A stretch of DNA of 64,000 nucleotides from Strigamia acuminata (GCA_949358305.1 CASHSZ010000132.1:122001-186000), one strand, 5' to 3'; counted from the first letter of the stretch, positions 43,201 through 53,935 are shown. Numbers and translations: made by a program. The notes: generated by a model not told the origin, from the sequence alone.

Positions 43201-44822
43201 CGAAGATGAGAAAAAACACTTCTTTTCTCATTGGACAATATCCCCAAGATGTTGCCACTCGGCGAATTAAGATCGGCGCCCTTGCCAAACGCTTTGCTGA
43301 GGAGATCACAGAGAATTTATTCGATGCAGCACTGAAATTCAAATTCAAGAAAAAAGTATTATCAGACAATGACAAACAATTTTTCTTTAAAATATTCAAA
43401 GATTTCGGTGGCAAATTAAAGAATATCCCGAGCAAGACATATGGATATGGATGCAAGTGGAATCAAAACCTGATTGCACGAAATTTCGACATACTTGAGA
43501 GAATTCACAATTTGGAAACGGATATTCCATTCACGGACTGTGAAGCTAATGACCATGTTTGGAAAGAAATTCACAAACTGCTCAGTGCAGCCAAGGATAC
43601 GGCTGCCAGTCAGGCAGTTCAAAGAGGCAGTTCCGGCACGAGCGGAGCTGGACAGGGCAGCGATACTTACAAACTGCTGCAAATAATAGACAGCTACAAA
43701 TCAGAGCCTGTGGATGTGGATCGGCTGACACAATATCTGCCAGAAGTTTCCCCGGAGACATGGTTAGAAACTCAGTCAAAATCAGAACACATTCACCGCT
43801 GCATCAAGACTTTAATAACGCTGCCGACAGAAATTGCAAATGAAAAACCAACCACAGTGGGGCCCGGCTGCGCCAAGCACCAGACACAAAGCAAAGCCGA
43901 TACAGCCCCCTCAATCGAAAATTCAATGACGGAAGCCCCAATGGATGATGAACGACATCTGGTAGAGTTATCAAACGAGAAGTGGGGCGGTCGATTAACC
44001 CCAATTGACCCAGTCATCGTTCAAGCGAGAAATATTCGCCCACGAGTCTGTGAGAAGATAAACCCTATCAACATTAACCAGCAACGTGACAATAATACAA
44101 ACAGCCGGCAGAATCCCAATTGCAACAAACTCAAGACTTTTCTTCGTGAAATGGAAAACGCCAAAGTCGCCGTCGCCACTTTGTCCAATACGGACTTGGC
44201 CCAAGATTGCCATATAAAACAAGCTATGGCTGTTTGGACCACCGTTAATCGAGAGGGTATAAGCATACCTCCATCAATGAGCGACATGTGGAGCCCAGTT
44301 GTCCCCTCGACAAGCAACATCCACTATGGTTTGACACACGACAGAGATGGACTGTCTTGGCCAATTACATCAGCTAGCCAACAGCCAACCAGCCCCTGGT
44401 GTGTCATTTCACCACTTGCAGTTGGGCCCTCAACAGCTTCACCATCAACTGACAATCGCGAGCAACAAAACTCATCACGGAACTCACAGAATCAACCCAG
44501 AGTACCGAGAGCATCAAAGTCAATTTCAACTCAGACGGCTAGCCCATTTGTACTGATCATTGCCACAGAGACGTCGGTCCCCCACAACGACAGTGGAAAT
44601 CTTGTTGTATTCCTCACATACTGGAGGCGTACACAGACCGAAACAACATGCAAACCAAAAAATAAACATGTTTTGTTCTCCATGAATGACCAAAATGGCC
44701 GACGTTCTATTCTCAACAGAAATCGATTATTCCCGACACCTCACATCCCGGCATCAGCCTTAAGTTTTGATTATACGTTACCACGGGCTGAGAGCTGGAG
44801 GAGAGTTAGGGATCGCTTGTGA
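40227..44822 (+). CDS. Element C chimeric ORF, 1531 residues
   Basis: The start chosen is the ATG at 40227, which aligns with element B Gag (MSDKDEQSASETEQ); another ATG lies two codons upstream. The N-terminal third is Gag-like with an E/K/R/Q coiled coil (about 40980-41290). Then come K/N/Q-rich sequence with no known domain, a pol C-terminal motif (QPEQAISEREEAEE, about 42340), a degenerate integrase finger (about 43130-43220) without its cysteines, a remnant of the integrase core (VLSDNDKQFF, about 43355) lacking the catalytic set, pol C-terminal pieces (VWKEIHKLLSAA; PEVSPETWLE), and a third-ORF segment (QAMAVWTTVNREG, about 44220). Capsid, zinc knuckle, protease, RT and RNase H are not seen. 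It is probably a Gag-like or packaging product; function unknown. Confidence 0.75.
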   Translation: MSDKDEQSASETEQPMLRKRNRTSDYHQRSGGPVPEQSAKAKARANKQKVNTQKKEQAASLAAHHGPERERIPLNTQTFEDTDTEVPENCEEIHEQSTERVSILVAEETHKTPRQTNTISTNGPNSSTEPRRDPDNSPSYGETCLRFPRSDPSPPMDQTPVRNLSGTPITPQVTARPASVPPEVAHLIRLTQQAAQLEAVIDIPVGTSVWESITLLTDAICVAQTPTPVATPAAETPMQQETPSEIGGFVPDPQKALYKAREKAREEARLETINRQRKLSAERRQLWREEEEKQQRDKRTAERTERIIQRMRAEQAREKKEQQLDEQKKWEAENWEKEAKKFRQENRELAVNVKAKEGKDFVTNSKPHVHEQTTKDNRKEASNRTKTLLSCLESEFENYKHKPKKKAQDRKATPPSCPSHTKVTSKVSHLTKLLTKASDGKTAQKENLTKTVFSFSGRINCDQNKNKTANDVRVSTLTPLPIMNICDEHGQTNKAGQAILEPMEKIKQFDEGNSARNTSTSQARRRTNISNTDTYSTSLDDIVDQQIQIDASRTTDERECIGINRKGREEALKQRKKHCHKQWNNKKPPNNSKNQPNWPQGGRLHHCHHSENNDNKVRHKKENKQQERSQSPLITLIPLHPTHNKFYENKHDIQKKCKGIRCQLFHNNQDLLPENMNDKPELLQDDQSSPHQETVQQKQPDVTPAQPEQAISEREEAEESTSENDKTHHPHCAKQKCDEHHPEREDRQWNRLLPPMNKYKGTPCLNESKKIKDCIQEPNQSSTLHNPKVDCQIRASSRSPIKTRATVKQKQLEKRAQPPPVGTLQTPQVTKPIRKKNQKEKRKKTREKRNRPAQSQAANGEPFAMKRRPPDLTTKCHNKEFVANRSFSELKRANQLDEDILGGEEIKKATIILEENQERPKMKKGALKTDCEQDKLCPNFKDNWSEPDSTRMITVLSTLKKQILCLLHKLPLASHPGRAQTHYRARKLVCWPKMRKNTSFLIGQYPQDVATRRIKIGALAKRFAEEITENLFDAALKFKFKKKVLSDNDKQFFFKIFKDFGGKLKNIPSKTYGYGCKWNQNLIARNFDILERIHNLETDIPFTDCEANDHVWKEIHKLLSAAKDTAASQAVQRGSSGTSGAGQGSDTYKLLQIIDSYKSEPVDVDRLTQYLPEVSPETWLETQSKSEHIHRCIKTLITLPTEIANEKPTTVGPGCAKHQTQSKADTAPSIENSMTEAPMDDERHLVELSNEKWGGRLTPIDPVIVQARNIRPRVCEKINPININQQRDNNTNSRQNPNCNKLKTFLREMENAKVAVATLSNTDLAQDCHIKQAMAVWTTVNREGISIPPSMSDMWSPVVPSTSNIHYGLTHDRDGLSWPITSASQQPTSPWCVISPLAVGPSTASPSTDNREQQNSSRNSQNQPRVPRASKSISTQTASPFVLIIATETSVPHNDSGNLVVFLTYWRRTQTETTCKPKNKHVLFSMNDQNGRRSILNRNRLFPTPHIPASALSFDYTLPRAESWRRVRDRL
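40591..40792 (+). repeat. 101-bp tandem duplication in the C ORF
   Basis: Two near-identical copies with a 101-bp period start at about 40591 and 40692. Since 101 is not a multiple of three, the copies are read in different frames; the second copy is in the Gag frame of element B. Confidence 0.85.
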
Positions 44823-44835
44823 ACACCCCGTGTTC

Positions 44836-44853
44836 AAAGCTGGGGGAAGGACG
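44836..44853 (+). promoter_or_regulatory. Element C polypurine tract
   Basis: AGCTGGGGGAAGGACG precedes the 3' LTR directly and corresponds to the tract of element B. Confidence 0.75.
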
Positions 44854-45672
44854 TGTGGTGAGCAAAGTGGATAAATATTCCCCCTAAGCGAATATTTGCC
44901 CTTTGACTCACTGCAATAGACGGGTCGTTCCCCTCGTGTTGGCTCCGCCTCTCCCTGAGCAGGTGTGTGCCCCGAGGGGAGTGAGGTGACGGGTGGCAAG
45001 CCCCCATTGGCTGTGCCTGCCCTTCACACTGACCCATAAAAGGGAGAAATTCCCGCCAAAAGACAGAACTTACACAAACGACACCAAGAACACAGCAACT
45101 ACCTCACCGTCAGGCCAACTTCAACTACAAGTTAGGATTGATCGAGGATCGCTGAGTAAAGTGCAAACTGTAACTCTCACGAAGTCACTTGCGAGCTATT
45201 CCTGCGAAAGCACGAGAATAGCCCTTGTGAAATCACCTAGAATAATCGCCCAGACGATTATTCGCCGAAGTAAGTGTCCGAGTGCTTTGTAGGGAACCCC
45301 AAAGTTCCTAGACGAGGCCTCTGCGACGCTAAAACAAACCCTAGACAACAGGCACGGATAGAAGACTCGAAAGAGCATTCCACCGCGTCCGTGAAGACGA
45401 ATCCGTGACGAATTAACGACAACTCGAGACGCCGCCTTTGTTCCGCCGACCACGCGGAATCGACGACGCCATCTTGAGAAATCCTTTGTTCGACGCTGAC
45501 CACGTCGACTCTAGAATTATTACTGAGTGTATTTTAAAGACATAAAGCCTGGTGAATAAATTACCTGTTTATTTACATACATTTGGTATTCATTTGGGTA
45601 TTTACATAATTGATCACAGGTAAAGTATTACACGTTAGCGCTATTTAAACCTATACTAAGTAGGACGCGACA
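44854..45672 (+). repeat. Element C 3' LTR
   Basis: This 819-bp LTR matches the 5' LTR except at 45540, followed by the CAGT duplication at 45673-45676. Confidence 0.93.
45555..45560 (+). terminator. Polyadenylation signal AATAAA in the C LTR
   Basis: AATAAA lies about 110 bases before the LTR end, in the position expected for R-U5 processing. The same hexamer is in the 5' LTR at 40033-40038. Confidence 0.5.
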
Positions 45673-45676
45673 CAGT

Positions 45677-47152
45677 TTAAAAAGGTGTAAATTCTTTTTA
45701 AAATGTATATTTATAACCGTACAGTTTTTTAACTCACAATCTAAAATGAAAATTGGAATTCGAGAAATGCTGCGGGATTGATTTTCACAAACGGCCAAAT
45801 CCGCAGCTTGTCGCTAATGGCCGTCGTTTGCAACGAGTATTTCTTTCGAACTGAACATCAAACACGAATTAATTTTACAGACGACTCTGTATAATCAACT
45901 CGAGTAAACTTACAGACCTGTATAAAATCCTAACAATTCCAGTGATTAACAGGCATCTTTTGTATATTTCTAGTCCGCTTAAATAGCACGCCAACGGGAC
46001 GAAGGTCCCACCGAGCCACTTCCTCAGTCTGATTACACCCTCGCAAGGTAAACAACATTTAGTGTTGAAACATTCAAAATGATAAATTGTTTCATTCTCT
46101 TTTAAGGTTCTTGAAGTGACCTCTCCTTTGGGACGAATTCCCACACTGGCCCATTATATAAAGGCATACGTCTCATAAAAAGACGATGTTTTTAATGGAT
46201 TTACATTGGGGAAGCTCGCAGGGTTTTTGTTGATGATTTTTTCAGATAATCGGATTGAGGGAAACTTATTTTGAAATATCAGTATTTTTGGGCAAGTGGA
46301 CGCACGATAGTCAGCGCCGGCCCAAGATGAGATCGACCCGTGCAATCACACACGTTGTGGACAAAATTACTTACTTTTAACATATTTACTCATCTTTAGA
46401 AAGCTGACCTGACCTCTCATGTGCAAATTATGACATGAGCTTGGTGTAGCTGGCAGACGATTAAAATCTAACGTTGCTTGCTGCTAGCACAGTAGAGTTT
46501 TCGTGTTACCTTACTAGAGCTTGGTCCTGCTGGCTGGCATCGCGAATAACTACTCTCAATACTACTGCTTCCTTTTGGATGTAAGTTTAAACAAGTTATT
46601 GATTTATTCATTTTATGATGTTTGTGCATGGTTAAAAGAGCCAAATACATGAATTCATGAATTATATTTCCGGTGTTTTTGATAATCAATCTTTAAGAGA
46701 TTTTACGACTGTGCATGAAAACGTTTTTATTGCTTTTTGCGCAGTAAACATCAATCATATTTTGCAAAGAAATATGATTGTATCTTCCATGCAGTTGACA
46801 CAAATGCCAGGAAAAAACTTGACTGATAAGTTGTGACAAATTTATATTTAACTGATGTCACCTTCACCTTTAGATGATTGTGTGACATCAATTGAATATC
46901 AATATTTCATTTTTTTGAGTTTTAAGTCTTCCACCCTGCGGTTCTGCGCAGATGAATGTGCAGTTTGATAAAGTATGGTAAATATATAAATATTTTATAT
47001 ATTTTATATTAGCTTCCTCTGCAATAATTATCATTGTTTGAATGGGCTTGTTCAAGTACAGTTGAATTTTGTATTGGACTACAAACCTACTGAATCCATG
47101 TATAGTTAATGGATGGCAAAGCCAAACAAAGTAATAAATCAAATTAAGAAAT
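45677..47152. other. AT-rich spacer
   Basis: Short open frames occur (for example near 45880-46345 on the minus strand), but none shows a known domain or convincing splice borders. Confidence 0.4.
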
Positions 47153-47766
47153 TGTGAGTGTTTGGACAGACGCCACGTGGTCAGGGGAGGGCCACGGGCC
47201 GCTGGACACAACACACATGATGATTTACGAACAAAATACAACAGAGACACAGGTTTAGTTATATGTAATAGCTTTATTGTTGTCTAGGGGTATAATTGGT
47301 GTCTCGGGTGTATTTCCCAATGCGATGGTTGGGTTACAGCCATCCCTAACAATACCGCGTGGCACGGCGGCCATTGGCTGCATGACACGCGTGGTCGGAT
47401 TGCTTATTCCGTTCCGTCGCTGTAAAGTTCATATGAACGACGGATGGACGCGTCTTACTTGGACGCTCAAGTCCCGGTGGGCGATAGAGTCGCCATGCGG
47501 ATCATTCAGGTCACAATCGTAGTCAGTTTTGGAAGAGCTGTCGTGGAAGCGACCGTTCGCCTTGCTGGCTAGAAGAGAACTCCTTGGCCTCTGCAGGGCC
47601 TACCACTTCCGGAAAAGCACTTCCGGGTCCCAATTTGTGGAACCAATGGCCCACAGCTCGACCTGGTTGCGGTCCTCCGCAACCAGTTGCACACGAGAAA
47701 CACGAGGTGCGCAGGAGCTGCACTAAGTGCAGGTGAGTGATCAGCCTGCGGGGGCAGCTGGTCACA
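47153..47766 (-). mobile_element. Putative solo LTR (614 bp)
   Basis: It starts TGTGAGTGTT, ends CTGGTCACA, and is flanked by AAAT on both sides (47149-47152 and 47767-47770). It is GC-rich against AT-rich flanks. AATAAA on the minus strand near 47270 suggests minus orientation. It does not match the other LTRs here. Confidence 0.6.
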
Positions 47767-47770
47767 AAAT

Positions 47771-48772
47771 TAAGAAATTTCGGAATATTTCGATTTATTT
47801 TGATATTATTTGCAATTTTGCTAAAACTTATTTTTTTTGGACCACAGAGTAACCGTGGTGTACGGGGCGTTTTGCAAAACTAGTAAATTTATGTTAATTG
47901 ATGAATGGAAAAATCGTAAGCGGTTGGGTCCACGATCGATCCGGGCAGGAAGCCAATTGTCCGACTCGTCCTTACATCCTCGAGTGAAACTTGAAATGCT
48001 TGTGGGTGCAAGTATTGGCGCCCAATTCTTAATGGTTTGGTTTTGAGCTCCCACTTTCTCACACTGAATGAGATTAATCGGCTTAGTCATTCGTTAAGAA
48101 CTCTTGTCTCGTGGTGCCAAATGTTTTTACTTGCACGCTCATTTTATTTATTTATTGTTTGTTTTGTCGTATAACTATGTCAATTATCGATCATTATCTG
48201 GTGATAAATGCCGTTAGCAGAAGTATGTGGAGAATTTCAGCAATTTAACGAGGTATTTGGCTTCCTGACGAGGCAATTGTGGAAACAGAATTGCTGGTTG
48301 GGAAATTCTATTATTTTTGCTGAAATTGAGGTTTTTTTTAGTTTACCTGCATTGTATGTGATGAATGGTCACTTGTCACTTGGCTGTGTTGCAAGTGATG
48401 CAAACATGTGGTTGTAATGATGGATATCGAAATTTTGCACCAATAGTTTGTTGCTTGATTGTTATTAAATTTAAATAGTCAGATTGAGGAAGAAACTAAG
48501 ATACTTGTAACAACTTGTATTTTGTTTGTCATTAAGTTTATTTTTATGGTTTACACGAAATTACAGTATGTATGGTTAACCCATGTGTACAACCCAGATA
48601 TTCTCCTCTTATTGGTCTTGGGATGTGTTCTATTGGAATCCCAGCAGAGACGATTCAGAAACGAGAAGAGAGAGTGTACTTTAAAGTTGTTAACAGCCAT
48701 TGAAACAGAGTTCATTAGCTGCGACGACTGGTTAGCCAAAGTTATATTTTAGATGAAAGATAAAAGATGAAA
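47771..48772. other. AT-rich spacer
   Basis: No gene is supported. A phrase near 48610-48660 (GTTCTATTGGAATCC) recurs in altered form near 49540, on the other side of the minisatellite. Confidence 0.4.
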
Positions 48773-49325
48773 GATTTAAAAACATATGACATTATTAAAT
48801 ACATATAGATTTAAAAACATATGACATTATTAAATACATATAGATTTAAAAACATATGACATTATTAAATACATATAAATTTAAAAACATATGACATTAT
48901 TAAATACATATAGATTTAAAAACATATGACATTATTAAATAAATATAGATTTAAAAACATATGACATTATTAAATACATATAGATTTAAGAACATATGAC
49001 ATTATTAAATACATATAGATTTAAAAACATAACATTAAATACATTTCGATTTAAATACATATGACATTATTAAATACATTTCGATTTAAAAACATATGAC
49101 ATTATTAAATACATTTCGATTTAAAAACATATGACATTATTAAATACATATAAAATATAAGTATAAAATACATATAAGATTAAATACATTTTGATTTAAA
49201 AACATAAAACATTAAATACATTTAGATTTAAATTCATACAAGATTAAATACATTTAGATTTAAATTCATGCAAGATTAAATACATTTAGATTTAAATTCA
49301 TACAAGATTAAATACATTTAGATAG
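48773..49325. repeat. AT-rich minisatellite, 35-bp unit
   Basis: Roughly seven regular 35-bp copies of ATTTAAAAACATATGACATT-type units come first. More degenerate units (ACATTTCGATTTAAA and ACATTTAGATTTAAATTC forms) follow to about 49325. Confidence 0.9.
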
Positions 49326-50168
49326 AATTAAAGATCAAGGGTAAATTACTAGTGGTGTCTCAATGTGCTTTTAGAGGTTACATTTTAGTGAACTCAACTT
49401 TGAGAATGTGATAAATACAGCAAATATTATTTAAATATATTTCCTAAGTTGTATGCTCAATTATCTAAGTTACAGTTTGGGAATAGTATGTGGTTAGTGT
49501 AATTAAATAAATGTCAGATTTTGATTCAGTCGTTGAAGTGTGCTCTACTGGAATCCGAGGCTACTCACAGTAGAGGCGCTTCAGGGACAAGGAGAAATAG
49601 AAAATGCATTTAAAAAGTGGGACAATCAGAAACTAATATTTTAGATGCAATAGCAATATTAAATGTACATTTTTGATAAAGAATGTTAAGATAACAAGTG
49701 ATCGGCAGATGACTACAAGCTCTTGCAGAACCTGCAGACACTTTCCGGGTCTTCAGGTTTTTGCAAATCTACCGATTTGATTATACCGTAACACAGGTTA
49801 TCGTGTACTGAATTAGAGTTTATTATGTAGAGTCTGCATCATCTTGCAAAGCATAATTTTACTGTTAGGTATGCAGAGAATAAAACTACATTACAACTAC
49901 CGTAATGAATAAAATTGCAATTTTTGCAGAATTTTTTTCTCATATGTGGAAAAGATGAAGTCGTTGAAACGAGAAATTAAAAATCATTTTTATTTAATTT
50001 GACTAAATTATGTTTTTGCTTCAATTAACAATCGTGCAAATATACTGAGAATGCATTTTTGGTCATTATTTTGTTGCGCTTTCTGTGCTTGCAATACAAA
50101 TGGAAACGTTAATTAATAAAATAACCTTAGAGATTAAAAAGTTTAAGATTAGTTTGTTGACTTTCCAA
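49326..50168. other. AT-rich spacer downstream of the DEG/ENaC gene
   Basis: It presumably includes the 3' UTR of the channel gene on the minus strand. Nothing else was recognised. Confidence 0.4.
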
Positions 50169-52876
50169 TCAAATGAAATATTCGACAAGAGCAAATATCG
50201 AGAGACCAGTCAGAATACCCAAAATTGATCCGATTTGACACAGTAATTTGACAATGGATGTAGCGTTCTGTTCTTCAATTACTTCTCGGATGTTGCTGTC
50301 AATGGAGTATATTTTTTCTTCTTCCCCGAAGTTTTGTTTAATTATTGTAGGTATATAGATTGTTTCTTTGCAGCGAGCTAAGCAAGAGCAGTGTTTCATA
50401 GGAACCGTCTTGAATTGAGTCTCCAAATAAAGTTTGGTAGTTCTCTTAGCTGTTATGTGATTCTCGCAATAAGGTAACGAATCATTTTTCATAAACGGTA
50501 ATCTAATAGAATAATATTAAAGTTGTAAAAGCTATTGTTCTAAGAGAATAAATAGTAGCATAAATGGAATTGTATAATTACAGCTATATTCATGCATGTG
50601 ATAGTGAATTATGATAAATAGTAGCGACTATTTCTTTGGTCGTCAATTTGTTGACCAATTTTCAAAAAAGTGCAACTCTAAAATATACATCCGCTACTAT
50701 TGTTATTATATCGTTATACAGCCATAATCTTAAACAGGGGTATGCATTTAGTGCATTTATAACATTCAAAACTACTGGGTGGCCCACATATAAGAGGCCC
50801 GACAATACACAAGACTCAAAAAAATGTATTTACGCACAAAATTAAATATACACTAATCATTAGCTGAGGGCAGTGTTGTTTAATTGATGTTTCTAGTGCA
50901 GTTTTTTTTGCTCTTTCGTTTGGTGTTTAGTTTTTGACGATCCGAGCATTGGTTCCCGAGATATTTGCATTTTTCATCAGTTTTTGTCCGAATTTTCCAA
51001 GTTTGATGGCACTAGTTAGCTTGAATTTTAGATTTTGTGGTAATTTTGTGGATTTCTTTAGCAGTACCGACACGGTACAGGTACACAGTACTTTTCAAAA
51101 AAAAATTTGGAACTGGTAACCGGTATCTTTTTTGGTACCATACGACTTTACTTTAGCAAAATCTCAAAAAATGTAGCAAAATCTCATAAAATCAAGCACA
51201 ATCTAAGAAAATTTCACAAAATCAAGCTCAATCTCAGAAAATTTTACAAAATTCAGCAAAATCTCGTACTGGTACATCTGAAGAAATCCACAAAGTACCA
51301 TTGAAGAGATTCAAAAAGTACCACAAAATTTAAGAATGACTAGTGCAATCAAACTTTGCAAATTCGGACAATAATTGATTAAAATTGCAAATATCTCGAG
51401 AACCAACGCTCGGATCATCAAAAACTAAACACCACACAAAAGAGCGGAAAACGAACCTGCATTCGAAAGTTTGTCGTTCCAGTTTTTTTTCGTAACATTT
51501 CTGTTCACATGCTGTAACAAGTTCGTTTGATTGACATGAACTTTTCGGAGTGTTTATTCGAATTAACTGAAAATGAGAAATGAAGGAAATAACTGCATTT
51601 TACAATACTCAGAAATCCTACCGTTTGACGCGAAATATCGATTCGATGTGACCTCATAATGTCGACGTAAAAAATATGTTTGGGGTGAAAAAATTGGTTT
51701 TGCGGCAGAATGAAGTGCTGCAGGGAATATAAATGAAAGAAACGTCTGAATAGAAAGTGAATCCACACAAAGTCTCACCGGTTGTTGTGGATTGCAAGCG
51801 TCCCTGTATCTGTAGTACTGCCAACTATCCAAATACGATAAAATGTTTTTCTTTGGAACATATGACTCATTAGCTGTAAACATTTAAAAGTGAAAGGGGC
51901 AGAAATATTTGCACTTTGTGATTATTTCTACCTTTCTCAAACATATTGCACTTTCCAAATACTGTTGACAAACTTGATATGTTTGTAAATTTGGGATCAA
52001 ACTAGAAAAAGAAATACTTTTAAAAGCAATTTCCATGCACAGGCAAAATTGTGCCAGTCTCCCGACTGCTCACCGACCAATCTAAACTGTGTGACGGTAT
52101 GATCTTAGCCATGATAGCCTGGGGACTGGATACCATGGGGTGGGACGTGTACTCGCGTCAAATAAAACAAAGGACTCCAGGTAGTTAGGTTGTTGGAGTT
52201 TGCCGTCTACCAATGTGTTGGCGAAGGCATGCCACAACACCAATTGACCTGTCACACACAGGGAGGGATCCCCATGAATGACGTGGCCGGTTGGACATAA
52301 CTATTCTGTCGTACTCATTTGTACGGCCGATGGAACCGCTCTTGGAGGCGGTGGTGGATCGACAATCTCACCACTGAGCATCACTGTGGTGAATAGGGAG
52401 TAGAGCAGAGTCAGCACACAGCATGACTGCTCTTGCTGGCTTCGGGACTTCACTTCTACACGTCTGTCTTGGTTGAGACCCAGCTCTCCCCACACCACTC
52501 CGCTCTCTCCTTCCCCATATTGGGTCGTCCACTCCACAAGGAGGGGTGACTTTGGGGCCATTGGGCAGTGCATGGTAGTGACGCAGGTCGCACTTGGGTG
52601 GCCAAGCGGTCACAACTAAAATAATGATTACAATAAACAATTAAACAATTAAAAAAATACGAAAAACCAACACAGTCCCCATGGAGGGCTGTATGGTAAT
52701 TTTTTACTCCAAATTGTCACACAAAATACTGACCCGATAGAAAAATTCAATTGCTTACTCTGTACTTACTTTCCCTTCCTGGATAGTATAGTGAGATGCC
52801 TCCCATAATTTCAGAGAATTGTTTTTGAACAACGATTTAGGATGGAGTAAATCAAAGAGTTGGTAGTTAACACAAT
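50169..52876 (-). CDS. DEG/ENaC (pickpocket-type) sodium channel, six 3' exons
   Basis: Exons in order are 52876-52770, 52001-51932, 51873-51779, 51717-51622, 51566-51457 and 50502-50169. All borders are AG/GT and phases agree (0,1,0,0,2), joining into one open frame. The parts fit the family: an extracellular start with CVNYQLF, then LSTVFGKCNMFE, a middle region ending VDIMRSHRIDI, a cysteine-rich region (SSCQSNELVTACEQKC, then YCENH and HCSCLARCKETIY), and TM2 with GILTGLSIFALVEYFI, which holds the G-x-S selectivity-filter position. The protein is a trimeric plasma-membrane cation channel subunit. The 5' part, including TM1, is missing: element D starts at 52890 just upstream, and a solo LTR and a foldback sit in introns. 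The acceptor of the first listed exon is uncertain. Confidence 0.85.
50901..51452. repeat. Foldback element in a DEG/ENaC intron
   Basis: Left arm 50901-51065 and right arm about 51285-51452 are inverted imperfect copies (TTTGGTGTTTAGTTTTTGA and complement). The centre holds about 29-bp tandem AAAATCTCA-type repeats. The right arm ends four bases before the splice donor at 51456. Confidence 0.75.
52090..52614 (-). mobile_element. Solo LTR, TGTGAC family, copy 3 (525 bp)
   Basis: In reverse orientation it starts TGTGACCGCTTGGCC, has the shared CCCATGGTATCCAGTCCCC block near its end, and closes with GTCACA. Flanks ACTG (52086-52089) and ACTA (52615-52618) agree at three of four positions. It lies in a DEG/ENaC intron. 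Confidence 0.7.
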
Positions 52877-52889
52877 CTGTGCGAAGTAT

Positions 52890-53931
52890 TGTCACGGTCC
52901 TGACTTTAGACAGTATTAATTTTCAAAATTTTGAGCGCATTTTGCGCCTTTCCCTTAATTTTCCCCTAATTTTATTGAGAAATTGTTCTAATTCCTTTAA
53001 TTTATTTTATTTTTCCCAAATCTAAATTTATTATTTTATTTTATATTATTTTCCTTATTTTTGATATTTATCTTTAATTTGGCCTGGTTTTAATCACCCC
53101 ATCCAGACAATTCATGAGAATTCTGCAATAAGTTGATATAATCGCGCTCTAAATTTGCATATTTCACCCCTGATCGCCTGTTTTCTGCCCAGTCCCCATT
53201 GGGAATTGACTTGGCCTTTGACATGTGATCAGAGGTGACTTGTTCTGTCAAGACATTTTTGACAGAGAGAATAATTTTCGCCTTCGACTAGACAACAGCT
53301 CCTGTCTCAACTGGGAGATTTCCAAGTGCGATTATGTTGCGTCTCAACGCATACGGTCATTATGCAGCCCGAATTCTCATGTTAGTCTAAACTAACCACC
53401 ACATTTATTATTTGCCCATTATTTGCGTACAATTTACTGGAAAAACGGCGTATTCGACGGTCTTAATTCGTCAATACATTTTATGCCACGACTGTGACTT
53501 CCTCCTCAGCCTAGACATTTTGAACTTATACTCGTCTCAATTGCGTATTCATTTCATTATCGACGGTTCGACGACGTTGTCTGCGGTTTGGTTCCTGTTT
53601 GCGCGTTCACCCAACGTTTGCGCGTGTTCAGGAGAAGAAACATACTTTTCGTAAGTACGCCTAGCATATGACGACATTTTCCCTAGTGAAGAGCGATATT
53701 TTGGTCTTAAATTCGAAGTATCAACGTTCGCCATTTTGTACGGCGCCCGAATTGAATCCTGCACCCATAAAATACAGATTTCACGAATAGACGCTGTCTT
53801 AACCTAGCTACCACCCCCGGCAAAGTTTTAAGAGTTGCAGCGCCTGCAAACCTAAATTTTCTGGTTATTACAATCCCTGGAAATTCTTAAATTTCCGAAA
53901 CCATTGTTAAAAAGTCGACTACGACGTGACA
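52890..53931 (+). repeat. Element D 5' LTR
   Basis: It begins TGTCACG and ends CGTGACA, a perfect 7-bp inverted pair. The right border is supported by a primer-site candidate four bases later. The 3' LTR would be needed to confirm it. Confidence 0.75.
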
Positions 53932-53935
53932 ATCT

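Larger units (their letters stand above)
39332..45672 (+). mobile_element. Element C: young, ORF-retaining derivative of the A/B family
   Basis: The element spans 6341 bp with two 819-bp LTRs that differ at one position on reading (40018 versus 45540). The 4-bp duplication is CAGT (39328-39331 and 45673-45676). Primer site, polypurine tract and LTR ends match A/B. The interior is one 4.6-kb ORF that keeps parts of gag, integrase, pol C-terminus and the third ORF but lacks protease, RT and RNase H. It cannot make its own enzymes, so a relative such as B would have to supply them. Confidence 0.92.

Noticed and set aside
45875-46345. Minus-strand frames with several cysteines as a third DEG/ENaC fragment
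   Set aside because: No membrane segment or family motif and no convincing splice sites.
48773-49325. Regular repeats that could suggest a CRISPR array
   Set aside because: Units abut each other without unique spacers, and the context is eukaryotic. It is a minisatellite.
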